Origin: Bradyrhizobium sp. SK17
GTDB taxonomy: Bacteria > Pseudomonadota > Alphaproteobacteria > Rhizobiales > Xanthobacteraceae
Length of the DNA stretch: 64,000 bases
Reading direction: 5' to 3'
NCBI RefSeq assembly: GCF_002831585.1
Contig: NZ_CP025113.1
Span: 6,587,001-6,651,000, forward strand
The notes under the pieces are model-generated. The model made no database searches. It worked only from the letters and a program-made list of their open reading frames with translations, and was not told where the DNA came from. Below are positions 51,934 to 63,695 of the stretch, one piece after another. Each line of letters starts with the position of its first letter. The first letter of the stretch is position 1. The translations under genes and the position numbers were made by a program.

Positions 51934-52434
51934 ATGGCCCTACTCAAAGCCGTGACGATCGCCTCGTTGCTCGCAACGGGATCGGCGGCCTGGGCCGTCG
52001 ATACCCTGCCCGACGCCGTGGCGGCGCCGGGCGAGACCGCAGTGCTGTCAGTCCACGCCGAAGGCCTGCAAGTCTATGAGTGCAAGCCGGTCACCGACGG
52101 CAAGCTCGCCTGGTCGTTTCGCGAACCGATCGCGACCCTGATCGCCGACGGCCGAACCATCGGACGGCACTATGCCGGACCGAACTGGGAGCATGTCGAC
52201 GGCAGCGCCATCACCGGACGCACCACCGGCACAGCGCCGGGTGTGGCGCCCTCCGACATTCCCTGGCTGAAGCTTGCGGTGATCTCCCGTCGCGGCGAAG
52301 GCGTGCTCACCGGCATCTCGACCGTGCAGCGGATCAACACCGCGGGCGGCGAGCTCAGCGGCGCCTGCGACAAAGCGGGCGCGCTGAGGAGCGCGCCCTA
52401 CTCGGCCGATTACATCTTCCTTCGCAAGGACTGA
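51934..52434 (+). CDS. DUF3455 secreted protein
   Basis: 166 residues from the ATG at 51934; a GTG two codons earlier is possible. Residues 1-22 form a signal peptide (ASLLATGSAAWA). The mature domain shows the DUF3455 pattern: LQVYECKPVTDGKLAWSFRE, an HYAGPNWEHVDGSAITGRTT core and the closing GACDKAGALRSAPYSADYIF, with two cysteines probably paired. No function is known for the family. It lies between icd and the convergent alaS, ending 12 nt from the latter. Confidence 0.82.
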   Translation: MALLKAVTIASLLATGSAAWAVDTLPDAVAAPGETAVLSVHAEGLQVYECKPVTDGKLAWSFREPIATLIADGRTIGRHYAGPNWEHVDGSAITGRTTGTAPGVAPSDIPWLKLAVISRRGEGVLTGISTVQRINTAGGELSGACDKAGALRSAPYSADYIFLRKD

Positions 52435-52446
52435 GGTCAGCGCCGA

Positions 52447-55119
52447 TCAGGCGCCAGCCATCGCTTGCTCGATCGCCGACAGCGCGGCATCGGCCTTGGC
52501 GCCGTCGGGGCCGCCGGCCTGCGCCATGTCGGGCCGGCCGCCGCCGCCCTTGCCGCCGAGCACCTCGGAGCCCTTGCGCACCAGTTCGACCGCATTGAAG
52601 CGCGAGGTCAGGTCCGCTGTGACGCCCACCACGATGCCGGCCTTGCCGTCTTCGGTGACGCCGACGATCGCGACCACGCCGGAGCCGATCTGCTTCTTGC
52701 CGTCATCGACCAGGCTCTTCAGATCCTTGGTCTCGACGCCCTCGACCGCGCGCGCGAGCAGCTTGACATTACCGACCTCGCGAACGCCGGAGGCGGCGCC
52801 GTTCGATGCACCGCCGCCGCCCATCGCGAGCTTCTTGCGGGCATCCGAGAGGTCGCGCTCGAGCTTCTTGCGTTCCTCCATCAGCGCGGCGATGCGCGCC
52901 GGCACGTCCTCCACCGTGGTGCGCAGCTCCTGCGCCGCGGTCTTGGCCAGCACCATCGTATCATTGGCGTGCTTGCGCGCGTGGCGCCCGGTCAGCGCCT
53001 CGATGCGGCGGACGCCGGACGCCACCGCGCTCTCGCTGGTCACCGAGATCAGGCCGATGTCGCCGGTGCGGCGGACATGGGTGCCGCCGCACAGTTCGAC
53101 CGACCAGCCAAGTGCATTCTGGCCGTGCTCGCGGGCGCTCTTGCCCATCGAGACGACGCGGACCTCGTCGCCATATTTTTCGCCGAACAGCGCGCGCGCC
53201 CCGGCCTCGCGGGCGTCGTCGACACCCATGATGCGGGTGGTGACCTCGTCATTCTCCAGCACGACGTCGTTGGCGATGTCCTCGACCCGGGCGAGCTCTT
53301 CCGCCGTGATCGGCTTCGGATGCACGAAATCGAACCGCAGGCGATCGGGCGCGACCAGCGAGCCGCGCTGTGCGATGTGATCGCCGAGCACCTGGCGCAG
53401 CGCCTCGTGCAGCAGATGCGTCGCCGAGTGATTGGCGCGGATCGACGAACGCCTGGCGTGATCGACCTCGAGTTGCAGAGCGGTGCCGACGTTCAGCGTG
53501 CCCTGCTCCACGGTACCGACATGCACGAACAGATCGCCGGCCTTCTTCTGCATGTCGGTGACGCGGAATTTGACACCCTCGCCCGTCAGCACGCCGATAT
53601 CGCCGACCTGGCCACCCGACTCGGCGTAGAACGGGGTCTGGTTCAGCACGATCGCGCCGCTCTCGCCGGCCTTGAGGCCATCGACCTCGGCGCCGTCCTT
53701 GACCAGCGCCGTCACCACGCCTTCCGCGCTCTCGGTCTCGTAGCCGAGGAATTCGGTCGCGCCGAGCTTCTCGCGCAACGGGAACCAGATCGCCTCGGTC
53801 GCCGCCTCACCGGAGCCTGCCCAGGAGGCGCGCGCCTTCTCGCGCTGGCGGTTCATCGCGTCGGTGAATGATGCCTGGTCGACGCTGATGCCGCGCGACT
53901 TCAGCGCGTCCTGCGTCAGGTCGAGCGGGAAGCCGTAGGTGTCGTACAGCGTGAACGCGGTGTCGCCGTCGAACATATCGCCCTTCTTGAGGCCGGCGCT
54001 CTTCTCATCCAGAATCGAAAGACCGCGCACCAGCGTCTTGCGGAAGCGCGTCTCCTCCAGTTGCAGCGTTTCCTCGATCAGCTTCTCCGCGCGCACCAGG
54101 TCGGGATAGGCCTGGCCCATCTCGCGGACCAGCGCCCAGACCAGGCGATGCATCAGCGGCTCGCTTGCGCCGAGCAACTGCGCATGGCGCATCGCGCGGC
54201 GCATGATCCGGCGCAGCACATAGCCGCGGCCCTCGTTCGACGGCAGCACGCCGTCAGCGATCAGAAACGCCGACGAGCGCAGATGGTCGGCGATCACCCG
54301 GTACGACGCCACGTTCTGCTCGTTCGGCCCATGGCCGAGGGCCGACGCGGTCGCGTCGATCAAATGGCGGAACAGATCGGTCTCGAACACACTCTCGACG
54401 CCCTGCAGGATGCAGGCCATGCGCTCCAGCCCCATGCCGGTGTCGATCGAGGGACGCGGCAGCGCCACGCGCTCCTCCTTCGTCACCTGCTCGTACTGCA
54501 TGAACACCAGGTTCCAGAATTCGAGGAAGCGATCGCCGTCCTCCTCCGGGCTGCCCGGAGGTCCGCCCCAGATGTGCTCACCGCGGTCGATGAAAATCTC
54601 GGAGCACGGACCGCACGGGCCGGTGTCGCCCATCGCCCAGAAATTGTCCGAGGTCGCGATGCGGATGATGCGGTCGTCCGAGAAGCCCGCGATCTTCTTC
54701 CAGTAGCCGGCCGCCTCGTCGTCGGTGTGGTAGACGGTGACGAGCAGCTTGTCTTTCTTGAGCCCGAAATCCTTGGTGATCAGATTCCAGGCGAGCTCGA
54801 TCGCGCGCTCCTTGAAGTAATCGCCGAACGAGAAGTTGCCGAGCATCTCGAAGAAGGTGAGATGGCGCGCGGTGTAGCCGACATTGTCGAGATCGTTGTG
54901 CTTGCCGCCGGCACGTACGCATTTCTGCGACGTCGTGGCGCGCTGATAGCCGCGCTTCTCGACGCCGGTGAAGACGTTCTTGAACTGCACCATGCCGGCA
55001 TTGGTGAACATCAGGGTCGGGTCGTTGCGCGGAACCAGCGGCGACGACGCCACGATCTCGTGGCCGTTCTCCTTGAAGAAGTTCAGAAATGTCGACCTGA
55101 TGTCGTTGACGCTGCTCAT
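52447..55119 (-). CDS. alaS: Alanine-tRNA ligase
   Basis: 890 residues from the ATG at 55119; upstream in-frame ATGs exist but the family N-terminus is [20 protein letters not shown]. The class II synthetase core includes [16 protein letters not shown] and [20 protein letters not shown]. The editing domain has the zinc ligands in [11 protein letters not shown] and CGGTHV, and the C-terminal C-Ala domain ends in a Gly-rich [16 protein letters not shown]. The enzyme charges tRNA-Ala and clears Ser/Gly mischarged tRNA. It diverges from the glycine cleavage operon. Confidence 0.98.
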   Translation of the reverse strand: MSSVNDIRSTFLNFFKENGHEIVASSPLVPRNDPTLMFTNAGMVQFKNVFTGVEKRGYQRATTSQKCVRAGGKHNDLDNVGYTARHLTFFEMLGNFSFGDYFKERAIELAWNLITKDFGLKKDKLLVTVYHTDDEAAGYWKKIAGFSDDRIIRIATSDNFWAMGDTGPCGPCSEIFIDRGEHIWGGPPGSPEEDGDRFLEFWNLVFMQYEQVTKEERVALPRPSIDTGMGLERMACILQGVESVFETDLFRHLIDATASALGHGPNEQNVASYRVIADHLRSSAFLIADGVLPSNEGRGYVLRRIMRRAMRHAQLLGASEPLMHRLVWALVREMGQAYPDLVRAEKLIEETLQLEETRFRKTLVRGLSILDEKSAGLKKGDMFDGDTAFTLYDTYGFPLDLTQDALKSRGISVDQASFTDAMNRQREKARASWAGSGEAATEAIWFPLREKLGATEFLGYETESAEGVVTALVKDGAEVDGLKAGESGAIVLNQTPFYAESGGQVGDIGVLTGEGVKFRVTDMQKKAGDLFVHVGTVEQGTLNVGTALQLEVDHARRSSIRANHSATHLLHEALRQVLGDHIAQRGSLVAPDRLRFDFVHPKPITAEELARVEDIANDVVLENDEVTTRIMGVDDAREAGARALFGEKYGDEVRVVSMGKSAREHGQNALGWSVELCGGTHVRRTGDIGLISVTSESAVASGVRRIEALTGRHARKHANDTMVLAKTAAQELRTTVEDVPARIAALMEERKKLERDLSDARKKLAMGGGGASNGAASGVREVGNVKLLARAVEGVETKDLKSLVDDGKKQIGSGVVAIVGVTEDGKAGIVVGVTADLTSRFNAVELVRKGSEVLGGKGGGGRPDMAQAGGPDGAKADAALSAIEQAMAGA

Positions 55120-55324
55120 GTTCATCCAATCGGAAAAAGGGGCCGGCCAGCCGCAAAGAGGCGTCATTTTCCGGCCGAACGCTTTTAGACATTGCCAGCT
55201 GCGGTGTCCAGAAACTGTGCAGGCGGATCATGGGCTTGCCGCGACAGCACAAAGCCCATTGGATAGTTGTTGCAGCTGCGTTGACAGTCTTGGTAGCGCC
55301 GTGTTTTCTACCTACCTCTAACCC

Positions 55325-55489
55325 GTCACGTCGGGAGAGACCGGCCTTACCGCCGGCGCCGAAGGAGCAACCGCCCCGGAAACTCTCAGGCAAAAGGACC
55401 GCGTGACGTCTGACATCTGGAAAGAGGCGCTGGGGTTCTCCCCGATGCGTCCGCCGACGGGATAATACTCTCAGGCACAGCGACAGATG
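55325..55489 (+). promoter_or_regulatory. Tandem glycine riboswitch
   Basis: Two glycine aptamers in series. Aptamer I runs from GTCACG (55325) to CGTGAC (55407), which form its P1. It has the conserved cores GGGAGAGACCGG, GCCGAAGGAGCAA and AAACTCTCAGGCAAAAGGACC. Aptamer II runs from CATCTG (55414) to CAGATG (55489) with GGAAAGAGGCG, CCGACGGGATAA and ACTCTCAGGCA. The linker is 6 nt. Such tandems usually turn on glycine-cleavage genes when glycine is abundant, exactly the genes that follow. Confidence 0.95.
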
Positions 55490-55519
55490 GGGCTTTCTGC
55501 TGGTTTCTCAAGGGGAAAT

Positions 55520-55546
55520 GGGTCCCCGCGGGAACCGCGAGGGCCC
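55520..55546 (+). promoter_or_regulatory. Hairpin covering the gcvT ribosome-binding site (possible expression platform)
   Basis: GGGTCCCCGCGG (55520-55531) pairs with CCGCGAGGGCCC (55535-55546) with one G-T pair and one mismatch around a GAA loop. The right arm contains GAGGG, the ribosome site for the ATG at 55551. No U-tract follows, so control would be at translation initiation. This is inference from base pairing. Confidence 0.6.
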
Positions 55547-55550
55547 TGTG

Positions 55551-56696
55551 ATGCTTGCGCGCGAAACTTCACCGCTGAAACAGACCCCGCTGCACGCGCT
55601 GCATCTGGCACGCGGCGCCAAGATGGTGCCGTTCGCCGGCTACGACATGCCGGTGCAATACACGGCCGGCGTGCTGAAGGAGCATCTGCACACCCGCAAG
55701 GATGCCGGCCTGTTCGACGTGTCCCACATGGGACAGCTCACGCTGACGGCCAGATCCGGCAAGGTCGGCGACGCCGCGCTGGCGCTGGAAAAACTGGTGC
55801 CGCAGGACATCGTCGGGATCGCGCCGGGACGGCAGCGCTACGCGCAATTCACCAATCACGATGGCGGCCTGCTCGATGACCTGATGGTCGCGAATTTCGG
55901 CGATCATTTGTTCCTGGTGGTCAATGCCGCCTGCAAGGCAGAGGACGAGGCGCATCTGCGCGCGCATCTCTCCGACGTCTGCGAGATCGTGTCGCTGGAC
56001 GACCGCGCGCTGATCGCGCTGCAAGGCCCGAAGGCCGAATCGGCACTGGCGAAATTGTGTGCAGATGTCAGTTCGATGAAATTCATGGACGCCGGCCCCC
56101 GCCGTGTCGCCGATATCGACTGCTTCGTCTCCCGCTCCGGCTATACCGGCGAGGACGGTTTTGAAATCTCCGTGCCCGCCGACAAGGCCGAAGCCCTGGT
56201 TACCGCGCTGCTCGACAATCCCGACGTGCTGCCGATCGGGCTTGGCGCCCGCGACAGCTTGCGGCTCGAGGCCGGGCTCTGCCTCTACGGCCACGACATC
56301 GACACCACGACGACGCCGGTCGAAGGCGCGCTGGAATGGTCGGTGCAGAAAGTCCGCCGCGGCGGCGGCGCCCGCGCCGGCGGCTTCCCCGGCGCCGACA
56401 AGATCCTCAGCCAATTCGCACAAGGCGCATCGCGCCGCCGCGTCGGCCTCAGGCCGGAGGGCCGCGCGCCCGTGCGCGAAGGCGCCTTGCTGTTCGCCGA
56501 CCCGACCTCGACCGAGCCAATCGGCAAGGTGACCTCGGGTGGCTTCGGCCCGAGCCTCAACGCGCCGGTTGCGATGGGCTATCTGCCCACCGCCCTGTCC
56601 GCGCTCGACACCATTGTTTTCGCCGAAGTGCGCGGCCAGCGGCTGCCGCTCAAGGTCGCCGCCACGCCCTTCGTCCCCAACACCTACAAACGCTGA
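55551..56696 (+). CDS. gcvT: Glycine cleavage system T protein (aminomethyltransferase)
   Basis: 381 residues from the ATG at 55551, served by GAGGG 7 nt upstream; an ATG at 55518 would add 11 residues. The T protein moves the methylene group from the lipoylated H protein to tetrahydrofolate and releases ammonia. [28 protein letters not shown] and [16 protein letters not shown] are family blocks; the folate-site Asp lies in this region. First gene of gcvT-gcvH-gcvP, directly behind the glycine riboswitch. Confidence 0.97.
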   Translation: MLARETSPLKQTPLHALHLARGAKMVPFAGYDMPVQYTAGVLKEHLHTRKDAGLFDVSHMGQLTLTARSGKVGDAALALEKLVPQDIVGIAPGRQRYAQFTNHDGGLLDDLMVANFGDHLFLVVNAACKAEDEAHLRAHLSDVCEIVSLDDRALIALQGPKAESALAKLCADVSSMKFMDAGPRRVADIDCFVSRSGYTGEDGFEISVPADKAEALVTALLDNPDVLPIGLGARDSLRLEAGLCLYGHDIDTTTTPVEGALEWSVQKVRRGGGARAGGFPGADKILSQFAQGASRRRVGLRPEGRAPVREGALLFADPTSTEPIGKVTSGGFGPSLNAPVAMGYLPTALSALDTIVFAEVRGQRLPLKVAATPFVPNTYKR

Positions 56697-56712
56697 ACGC
56701 CAGAGGATCTCC

Positions 56713-57078
56713 ATGACGACGCTGTACACGTCCGACCACGAATGGCTCCGCATCGAGGGCGACGTCGCCACGATCGGGATCACCGACTACGCGCAGTCGC
56801 AGCTCGGCGACGTCGTGTTCGTCGAACTGCCCAAGGTCGGCCGCAGCCTGAAGAAGGCCGAGGCCGCCGCCGTCGTCGAATCCGTCAAGGCCGCCTCCGA
56901 CGTCTACGCGCCGATCACCGGCGAGGTGATCGAGGTCAACGAGGCGCTGGCCGCCGAGCCCGCGCTGGTCAATTCGGATGCCGGCGGTAAGGCCTGGTTC
57001 TTCAAGCTGAAGATCGCTGACAAGAGCGAACTCGGTGGCCTGATGGACGAGGCCGCCTACGCCGCCCACACCGCCTGA
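56713..57078 (+). CDS. gcvH: Glycine cleavage system H protein
   Basis: 121 residues from the ATG at 56713 (AGAGGA upstream). Lys59 in [14 protein letters not shown] is the lipoylation site, carried on the barrel fold seen from [20 protein letters not shown]. The lipoyl arm shuttles the aminomethyl group between the P and T proteins. It lies 16 nt after gcvT in the same operon. Confidence 0.98.
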   Translation: MTTLYTSDHEWLRIEGDVATIGITDYAQSQLGDVVFVELPKVGRSLKKAEAAAVVESVKAASDVYAPITGEVIEVNEALAAEPALVNSDAGGKAWFFKLKIADKSELGGLMDEAAYAAHTA

Positions 57079-57110
57079 GAGAATGAAACAGATTGCGACC
57101 ACACACTCAC

Positions 57111-57239
57111 TGTCATCGTCCGGCCTTGTGCGCAATTGCGCACTTGGACCGGGCGATCCAGTACGCCGCGCCCCTTCAGCTTAATCGCTGACGTCCCGGC
57201 GTACTGGATACCCCGCATTCGCGGAGTATGACGGCTGAC
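57111..57239. repeat. Complex palindromic repeat between gcvH and gcvP
   Basis: Contains the 16-bp palindrome GTGCGCAATTGCGCAC (57128-57143) and perfect 13-bp arms ATCCAGTACGCCG / CGGCGTACTGGAT (57156-57168, 57197-57209), bounded by TGTCATCGTCCGG and GTATGACGG. The whole resembles an intergenic repeat I recall from Bradyrhizobium. It lies inside an operon and could modulate the gcvP share of the transcript. Confidence 0.7.
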
Positions 57240-57254
57240 AATGAGGACCACGCC

Positions 57255-60128
57255 ATGAACGCGCCTTTCGAGCCGATCAACGAAGCCGCCACCGATTTCG
57301 TCCGCCGACACATCGGACCATCGCCGCGCGACATCAACGCGATGCTGGAGACGGTCGGCGCCGCGAGCTTGCAGGCGCTGATGAACGAGACGCTGCCAGC
57401 CTCGATCCGGCAGAAGGCGCCGCTCGATCTCGGCCGCGCGTTGAGCGAGACCGAGGCGCTCGCGCATATGAGCGAGCTCGCCGCGCAGAACCAGACCTTC
57501 ACGTCGCTGATCGGCCAGGGCTATTCCGGCACCATCCTGCCTCCGGTGATCCAGCGCAACATCCTGGAGAACCCGGCCTGGTACACGGCGTACACGCCGT
57601 ATCAGCCGGAGATCAGCCAGGGCCGGCTCGAAGCCCTGTTCAACTTCCAGACCATGATCTGCGACCTCACCGGGCTCGACGTCGCCAACGCCTCGCTGCT
57701 CGATGAAGCGACGGCGGCAGCGGAAGCGATGGCGCTCGCCGAGCGCCACTCGCAGGTCAAGGCGAAGGTATTCTTCGTCGACAAGGAGGTGCATCCGCAG
57801 ACGCTCGCCGTGATGCGCACGCGCGCCGCCCCGCTGGGCTGGGCGCTGGTGGTCGGCGATCCCCTGACCGAGCTCGACAAGGCCGACGTGCTCGGCGCGC
57901 TGCTGCAATATCCGGGCACATCGGGCGCGGTGCGCGACCTCCGCCCGGCGATCGCATCGCTGCGCGCCAAGGGCGCGCTTGCGATCGTGGCCGCGGACCT
58001 GCTGTCGCTCACTTTGCTCGCTTCGCCCGGCGAGCTCGGCGCCGACATCGCGATCGGATCGGCGCAACGGTTCGGCGTCCCGATGGGCTATGGCGGGCCG
58101 CACGCCGCCTACATGGCGGTGCGTGACGCGCTGAAGCGCTCGCTGCCCGGCCGCATCGTCGGCCTGTCGGTGGATTCGCGCGGCGCGCCGGCCTATCGGC
58201 TGGCATTGCAGACCCGCGAGCAACATATCCGCCGCGAGAAGGCGACCTCCAACATCTGCACCGCGCAGGTGCTGCTCGCGGTGATCGCCTCGATGTATGC
58301 GGTCTATCACGGGCCCGAGGGCCTGACGCATATCGCACGCAGCGTGCATCGTCGCGCCACCGTGCTCGCCGCGGGGCTGCGCAAGCTCGGCTTTGCGCCG
58401 ACCAGCGAAGCGTTCTTCGACACCGTGACCGTCGAGGCCGGCGCGAAGCAGATCGAGATCGTCACGCGCGCCCAGGCGGAGCGGATCAATCTGCGGATCG
58501 GTGCGACCACGCTCGGCATCGCGCTCGACGAGACCACCACGGCAGAAACCGTCGAGGCGGTGTGGCGGGCGTTCGGCGGCAAGCTGAGCTTTGCCGAGAT
58601 CGAGGCCGCCGCCCGCGAGGCGCTGCCGAAGGAGCTGCGGCGCAGCAGCGCCTTCCTCACCCATCCGGTGTTCAACAGCCATCGTTCGGAGACCGAGCTG
58701 CTGCGCTACATGCGCAAGCTCAGCGATCGCGACCTCGCGCTCGACCGCGCCATGATCCCGCTCGGCTCCTGCACCATGAAGCTCAACGCCACCACCGAGA
58801 TGATCCCGCTGACCTGGCCCGCGTTCGGCAATCTGCATCCGTTCGCGCCCACGGATCAGGCCAAGGGTTATCATTCGCTGTTCAAGCGGCTGGAGCAGTG
58901 GCTGTGCGACGTCACCGGCTATGACGCGGTGTCGCTGCAACCGAACTCCGGCGCGCAGGGCGAATATGCCGGGCTTTTGGCCATTCGTGGCTACCATCTC
59001 GCGCGCGGCGAGCCGCATCGCAAGGTGTGCCTGATCCCCTCCTCCGCGCACGGCACCAACCCGGCCTCCGCCGCGATGGTCGGCATGGACGTCGTGGTGG
59101 TCGCCTGCGACGCGCGCGGCGACGTCGATGTCGGCGATCTCCGCGCCAAGGCGGAGAAGCATTCGGCCAAACTGGCCGCCGTGATGATCACCTATCCGTC
59201 GACCCACGGCGTGTTCGAGGAGCACATCCGCGAGATCTGCGACATCGTGCATGCCCATGGCGGACAGGTCTATCTCGACGGCGCCAACATGAATGCGCAG
59301 GTCGGCCTGTCGCGTCCCGGCGACTACGGCGCCGATGTCAGCCATCTCAATCTGCACAAGACCTTCTGCATCCCGCATGGCGGCGGCGGCCCCGGCATGG
59401 GCCCGATCGGCGTCAAGGCGCATCTTGCGCCCTACCTGCCGGGCCATCCGGCGACCGACGGCGCGACAGCGCATGCCGTCGGCCCGGTCTCGGCCGCGCC
59501 GTTCGGCTCGGCGTCGATCCTGACCATCTCCTACATCTACATCCTGATGATGGGCGGCGAAGGTCTGACGCGCGCCACCGAAGTGGCGATCCTCAATGCG
59601 AACTACATCGCAGCAAGGCTGCAACCGCATTTCCCGGTGCTGTACCGCAACGAGCGCGGCCGCGTCGCGCATGAATGCATCGTCGATCCGCGGCCGCTGA
59701 AGACGACCAGCGGCGTCACCGTCGACGACATCGCCAAGCGGCTGATCGACTACGGCTTCCATGCGCCGACCATGAGCTTCCCGGTGGCGGGCACGCTGAT
59801 GATCGAGCCGACGGAATCGGAATCGAAGTTCGAGATCGACCGCTTCTGCGATGCCATGATCGCAATCCGCAAGGAGATCGCGGAGATCGAGAGCGGCCGC
59901 TGGAAGGTCGAGGCGTCGCCGCTGCGTCACGCCCCGCACACCGTGCACGACATCGCCGACGATGTGTGGGACCGGGCCTACACCCGCACCGAGGGCTGCT
60001 TCCCGGCAGGCGTCTCGCGCTCCGACAAATACTGGAGCCCGGTCGGCCGCGTCGACAATGTCTACGGCGATCGCAACCTGGTGTGCTCGTGCCCGCCGAT
60101 CGAGGATTACGCGGAGGCGGCGGAGTAA
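57255..60128 (+). CDS. gcvP: Glycine dehydrogenase (decarboxylating), P protein
   Basis: 957 residues, the single-chain form. The ATG at 57255 has GAGGA about 7 nt upstream, whereas the one at 57228 lies in the repeat. The enzyme decarboxylates glycine with PLP and loads the remainder on GcvH. The PLP lysine is Lys702 in [20 protein letters not shown]. The N-terminal half retains [17 protein letters not shown] and [20 protein letters not shown]. The C-terminal half holds [20 protein letters not shown]. Last gene of the gcv operon. Confidence 0.98.
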   Translation: MNAPFEPINEAATDFVRRHIGPSPRDINAMLETVGAASLQALMNETLPASIRQKAPLDLGRALSETEALAHMSELAAQNQTFTSLIGQGYSGTILPPVIQRNILENPAWYTAYTPYQPEISQGRLEALFNFQTMICDLTGLDVANASLLDEATAAAEAMALAERHSQVKAKVFFVDKEVHPQTLAVMRTRAAPLGWALVVGDPLTELDKADVLGALLQYPGTSGAVRDLRPAIASLRAKGALAIVAADLLSLTLLASPGELGADIAIGSAQRFGVPMGYGGPHAAYMAVRDALKRSLPGRIVGLSVDSRGAPAYRLALQTREQHIRREKATSNICTAQVLLAVIASMYAVYHGPEGLTHIARSVHRRATVLAAGLRKLGFAPTSEAFFDTVTVEAGAKQIEIVTRAQAERINLRIGATTLGIALDETTTAETVEAVWRAFGGKLSFAEIEAAAREALPKELRRSSAFLTHPVFNSHRSETELLRYMRKLSDRDLALDRAMIPLGSCTMKLNATTEMIPLTWPAFGNLHPFAPTDQAKGYHSLFKRLEQWLCDVTGYDAVSLQPNSGAQGEYAGLLAIRGYHLARGEPHRKVCLIPSSAHGTNPASAAMVGMDVVVVACDARGDVDVGDLRAKAEKHSAKLAAVMITYPSTHGVFEEHIREICDIVHAHGGQVYLDGANMNAQVGLSRPGDYGADVSHLNLHKTFCIPHGGGGPGMGPIGVKAHLAPYLPGHPATDGATAHAVGPVSAAPFGSASILTISYIYILMMGGEGLTRATEVAILNANYIAARLQPHFPVLYRNERGRVAHECIVDPRPLKTTSGVTVDDIAKRLIDYGFHAPTMSFPVAGTLMIEPTESESKFEIDRFCDAMIAIRKEIAEIESGRWKVEASPLRHAPHTVHDIADDVWDRAYTRTEGCFPAGVSRSDKYWSPVGRVDNVYGDRNLVCSCPPIEDYAEAAE

Positions 60129-60149
60129 CGCCCGCGACGATCAAGGCTG

Positions 60150-60235
60150 CGTAGGATGGGTAGAGCGCAGCGAGACCCATCACTACATATCACGTCATAA
60201 GAGATGGGTTTCGCTTACGCTCTACCCATCCTACG
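60150..60235. repeat. Long inverted repeat after gcvP
   Basis: A 32-nt arm starting CGTAGGATGGGTAGAGCG (60150-60181) and a 33-nt arm ending GCTCTACCCATCCTACG (60203-60235) are near-perfect reverse complements with a 21-nt loop. It resembles a repeat widespread in Bradyrhizobium. Here it can serve as the 3' hairpin of the gcv operon. Confidence 0.75.
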
Positions 60236-60296
60236 AACTACAATCGACAGCCGCTGATCGCGCGACAAGTAGCGGGCCGCGCGCCGCAGGAGGAAC

Positions 60297-60734
60297 ATGC
60301 GCGAGGAATTCTGGTTTCACTTCCCGTTTCGCGTCCGCTATTCCGAGGTCGACGCGCAGGCCGTGGTGTTCAACGCCCACTATTTGACCTATTTCGACAC
60401 CGCGATAACAGAGTATTTCCGCGCGCTCGGCTACGACTATCTCGGCGAGGTCAAGCGGACCGGCATCGACTTCCACACCGTGAAGTCGGTGGTCGAGTAC
60501 AAGGCGCCAATCCGGTTCGACGAGGACATCGAGGTCTGCGTCCGCGTCGCGCGGATCGGCCGCTCCTCGATCAACCTGGCGCTCGCGATCTTCGCCAAGG
60601 GCTCCAACGATCTGCGCGCCACCGGCGAGATCATCTGGGTCGCGACCGACCAGACGACCCATCAATCGGTCGCCGTCACGGACGATCTGCGGGCGCTGAT
60701 TGCGAGCCGGGAAAAGGCGCTGCCGGCGGGCTGA
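60297..60734 (+). CDS. 4-hydroxybenzoyl-CoA thioesterase-type acyl-CoA thioesterase
   Basis: 145 residues with a strong AGGAGG just before the ATG. The hotdog-fold start FPFRVRYSEVDAQAVVFNAH carries the catalytic Asp (SEVDAQ) of the 4-HBT/YbgC group, followed by YLTYFDTAITEYFRALGYDY. It cleaves acyl-CoA thioesters in the cytoplasm; chain preference cannot be read. It lies 168 nt after gcvP beyond the repeat and is convergent with the next gene. Confidence 0.9.
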   Translation: MREEFWFHFPFRVRYSEVDAQAVVFNAHYLTYFDTAITEYFRALGYDYLGEVKRTGIDFHTVKSVVEYKAPIRFDEDIEVCVRVARIGRSSINLALAIFAKGSNDLRATGEIIWVATDQTTHQSVAVTDDLRALIASREKALPAG

Positions 60735-60739
60735 GTTGA

Positions 60740-61702
60740 CTACGGCCTGGTCAGCGTCGGAGCAATGCGCCAGAGATTGTCGTTGGTGAGGTGCGTGCCG
60801 CCCCACCAGCGATCGATCGGGTTATGGCTGCTGAAGTCTTCCTGGTGCGCGATGATCGCTTCGCCAAACTCGGTCAGCCGCGGATAGCTTGCAGCGTAGC
60901 GCGCGTGCCAGCTCCTTTTGCTCTGCGGTCGTTCGAGATCGGTCACCGCAGGCGACGGACCATCCGCGAGGCCGTCGAGCAATGAGAAAAGTTCGAGCTC
61001 CCCGAACACATTTCCGGGGTGCCAGAATCGATGAAGGAGTCCAAGCGCTGAAAAGCCGTCGTAACGTGCGATCAGCTCGAGAAGTCGCATTTCAGTTGCG
61101 CCAAGCCCCGTCGCGCGGGAGGGCAATTCTGCAACCAAGGCAAGCTGCGCCGACCTCAGAAATGGCAGTGAGCTAAGGTCACTCTGCAAGCAATCCAGAA
61201 AAGGCATTGGGGTGGCTGCGCGATAAGCCGACCAGGTCGCACTTCCGATATTGAGTTCGACCGGGCCGACGTCGACCGTCAACACATCCTCTGGTTCGGG
61301 CATTTCTTCAACCGGCATCGTCAGATCGAAATCAACAAGACGCAACTTCAACCTGGCCGCTGTCTCGGGATGATATCTGAAGAAAGCCAGAAGGAAGGCC
61401 AGTTGCAGCTGATCGTTCGGATACTGTTCGAACCAGAGCTCGATCACGTCATACGGTTCGCAATACTCGACGAGCGAAAGGTGCCTGCGAGCCCGGACTT
61501 CATCGGAGAACAATCTCCATGAACACCAATCCGACCAATGACGACCCGGACCCTGGCCGGAACGCGCGCCAAAATAATCTTCGAACTCTTCTACCGGGGG
61601 CAACGGCCCCCAAACGAAGCGAAAGCGAAATTCAATGACCGCCTCTGCCAGACCCGAGCGCGCGAGACGGATACCGGAACCAGTCAGAATCAAACGCTTC
61701 AT
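60740..61702 (-). CDS. DUF1835-like protein of unknown function
   Basis: 320 residues from the ATG at 61702 (GAGG 7 nt upstream; ATG at 61705 equivalent). The N-terminus MKRLILTGSGIRLARSGLAE, the early FVWGPLPP, the central IELWFEQYPNDQLQLAFLLA and the C-terminal DRWWGGTHLTNDNLWRI recall DUF1835-type proteins, whose function is unknown. The usual N-terminal Gly-Asp motif is altered (GSGIR). Base composition is somewhat less GC-rich than in recA next door. It follows recA on the same strand but behind a strong terminator, so it is probably transcribed separately. Confidence 0.6.
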   Translation of the reverse strand: MKRLILTGSGIRLARSGLAEAVIEFRFRFVWGPLPPVEEFEDYFGARSGQGPGRHWSDWCSWRLFSDEVRARRHLSLVEYCEPYDVIELWFEQYPNDQLQLAFLLAFFRYHPETAARLKLRLVDFDLTMPVEEMPEPEDVLTVDVGPVELNIGSATWSAYRAATPMPFLDCLQSDLSSLPFLRSAQLALVAELPSRATGLGATEMRLLELIARYDGFSALGLLHRFWHPGNVFGELELFSLLDGLADGPSPAVTDLERPQSKRSWHARYAASYPRLTEFGEAIIAHQEDFSSHNPIDRWWGGTHLTNDNLWRIAPTLTRP

Positions 61703-61721
61703 CATCCAACCTCGCCGAACG

Positions 61722-61774
61722 CAAAACAAAAACGGGCGCCGAAGACGTCGGCAACTCAACGTCCTCAGCGCCCG
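61722..61774 (-). terminator. Rho-independent terminator of recA
   Basis: Read on the minus strand, CGGGCGCTGAGGACGT and ACGTCTTCGGCGCCCG form a 16-bp stem with two mismatches around a 10-nt loop, followed directly by TTTTTGTTTT. It begins 22 nt after the recA stop codon and is the clearest classical terminator in the window. Confidence 0.9.
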
Positions 61775-61796
61775 CTTGCAGCGAAATGATTGAGCC

Positions 61797-62885
<1,089 letters not shown>

Positions 62886-62991
62886 TTGGGATGTGCTCCT
62901 TATGGCGAGGATTCGCTAGCGGGACAAACGGGGCGGGTGCGATCAGGCGGAATGCGTTGTTGATAGGAATCTCGTACCACGTTTGTTCTAT

Positions 62992-63006
62992 GTTCGCAAT
63001 ATGTTC
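62992..63006 (-). promoter_or_regulatory. Alphaproteobacterial SOS (LexA) box of recA
   Basis: GTTCGCAATATGTTC fits the direct-repeat consensus GTTC-N7-GTTC of rhizobial LexA. An additional GTTC lies at 62985-62988. It is 107 nt upstream of the recA start, the normal position for SOS control of this gene. Confidence 0.88.
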
Positions 63007-63695
63007 TTTCCACCAGATATCAACCCGTTCACGATAAAGACCGGGCAAGCCGCGGCGCCGGAAGCCGAATTCCAACCCTGCTTCGATCGAATTAAGCCAG
63101 TCGTAACTGTGCCTTAGTGCGTTCTCAGTAGGACTACCGAGTTCGCTTGTACGATGTTCTCCCCGACCCGATCGGCAACGAAGTCCTTTGGGACTCGTCG
63201 GCCGTTATGGGGTGATCAGAACCGGTTGCGCCTATCGCTGCCCTGCCCTTGCAGCTCCCTAGCGTTGCGCGATCCAGCGCACTTTTGCGGCATTTCGTCA
63301 TGGCCCACGACGATCCCGTAGTTCTCCGGGCCAGAACAAAGTTCCGGAGCTATGTGACACCCGTCCACTCAAGATAACCGTTAATGATCAATAAGCTACA
63401 GAGTAGGTTCGATCAGGCCAGACAGCGCCTTGGCACAATTTGCATACTACCTTAGTACCTCTCCTGACGCCTGAAAAAACTACGTAGCCTTCATGGGAAG
63501 ACTCAGGTCCCGCCAGTGTTTTTGACATTGGCCTGCTTGGCCGGCGGCGCCGGGAGCGCGGATCTGCTTTCAACGTCTGAAACGACGCCCGAACGGGCGC
63601 AGCAATTCCACATCGCCGTTTGACGAGTGCTAATTATTAATACAACCTTTAGTTTAAGAATCGACGACCGCTTTTCAGCCGCGGAACCGTTCCAG
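63007..63695. other. Long non-coding stretch upstream of recA
   Basis: About 690 nt in which I can support no gene. A 61-codon minus-strand frame at 63388-63573 has no family features. The base composition is visibly less GC-rich than the flanking genes, with A/T-rich patches near 63380 and 63630 that may be promoters. No tRNA cloverleaf was found. It probably contains the recA promoter at its left end and that of the small plus-strand gene at its right end. Confidence 0.4.

Noticed and set aside
57057..59948. A 963-codon minus-strand open frame opposite gcvP
   Set aside because: Antisense shadow of a full-length P protein; no recognisable domain.
63388..63573. A 61-codon minus-strand frame upstream of recA
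   Set aside because: No ribosome site, no motif and Arg-rich start; considered non-coding.
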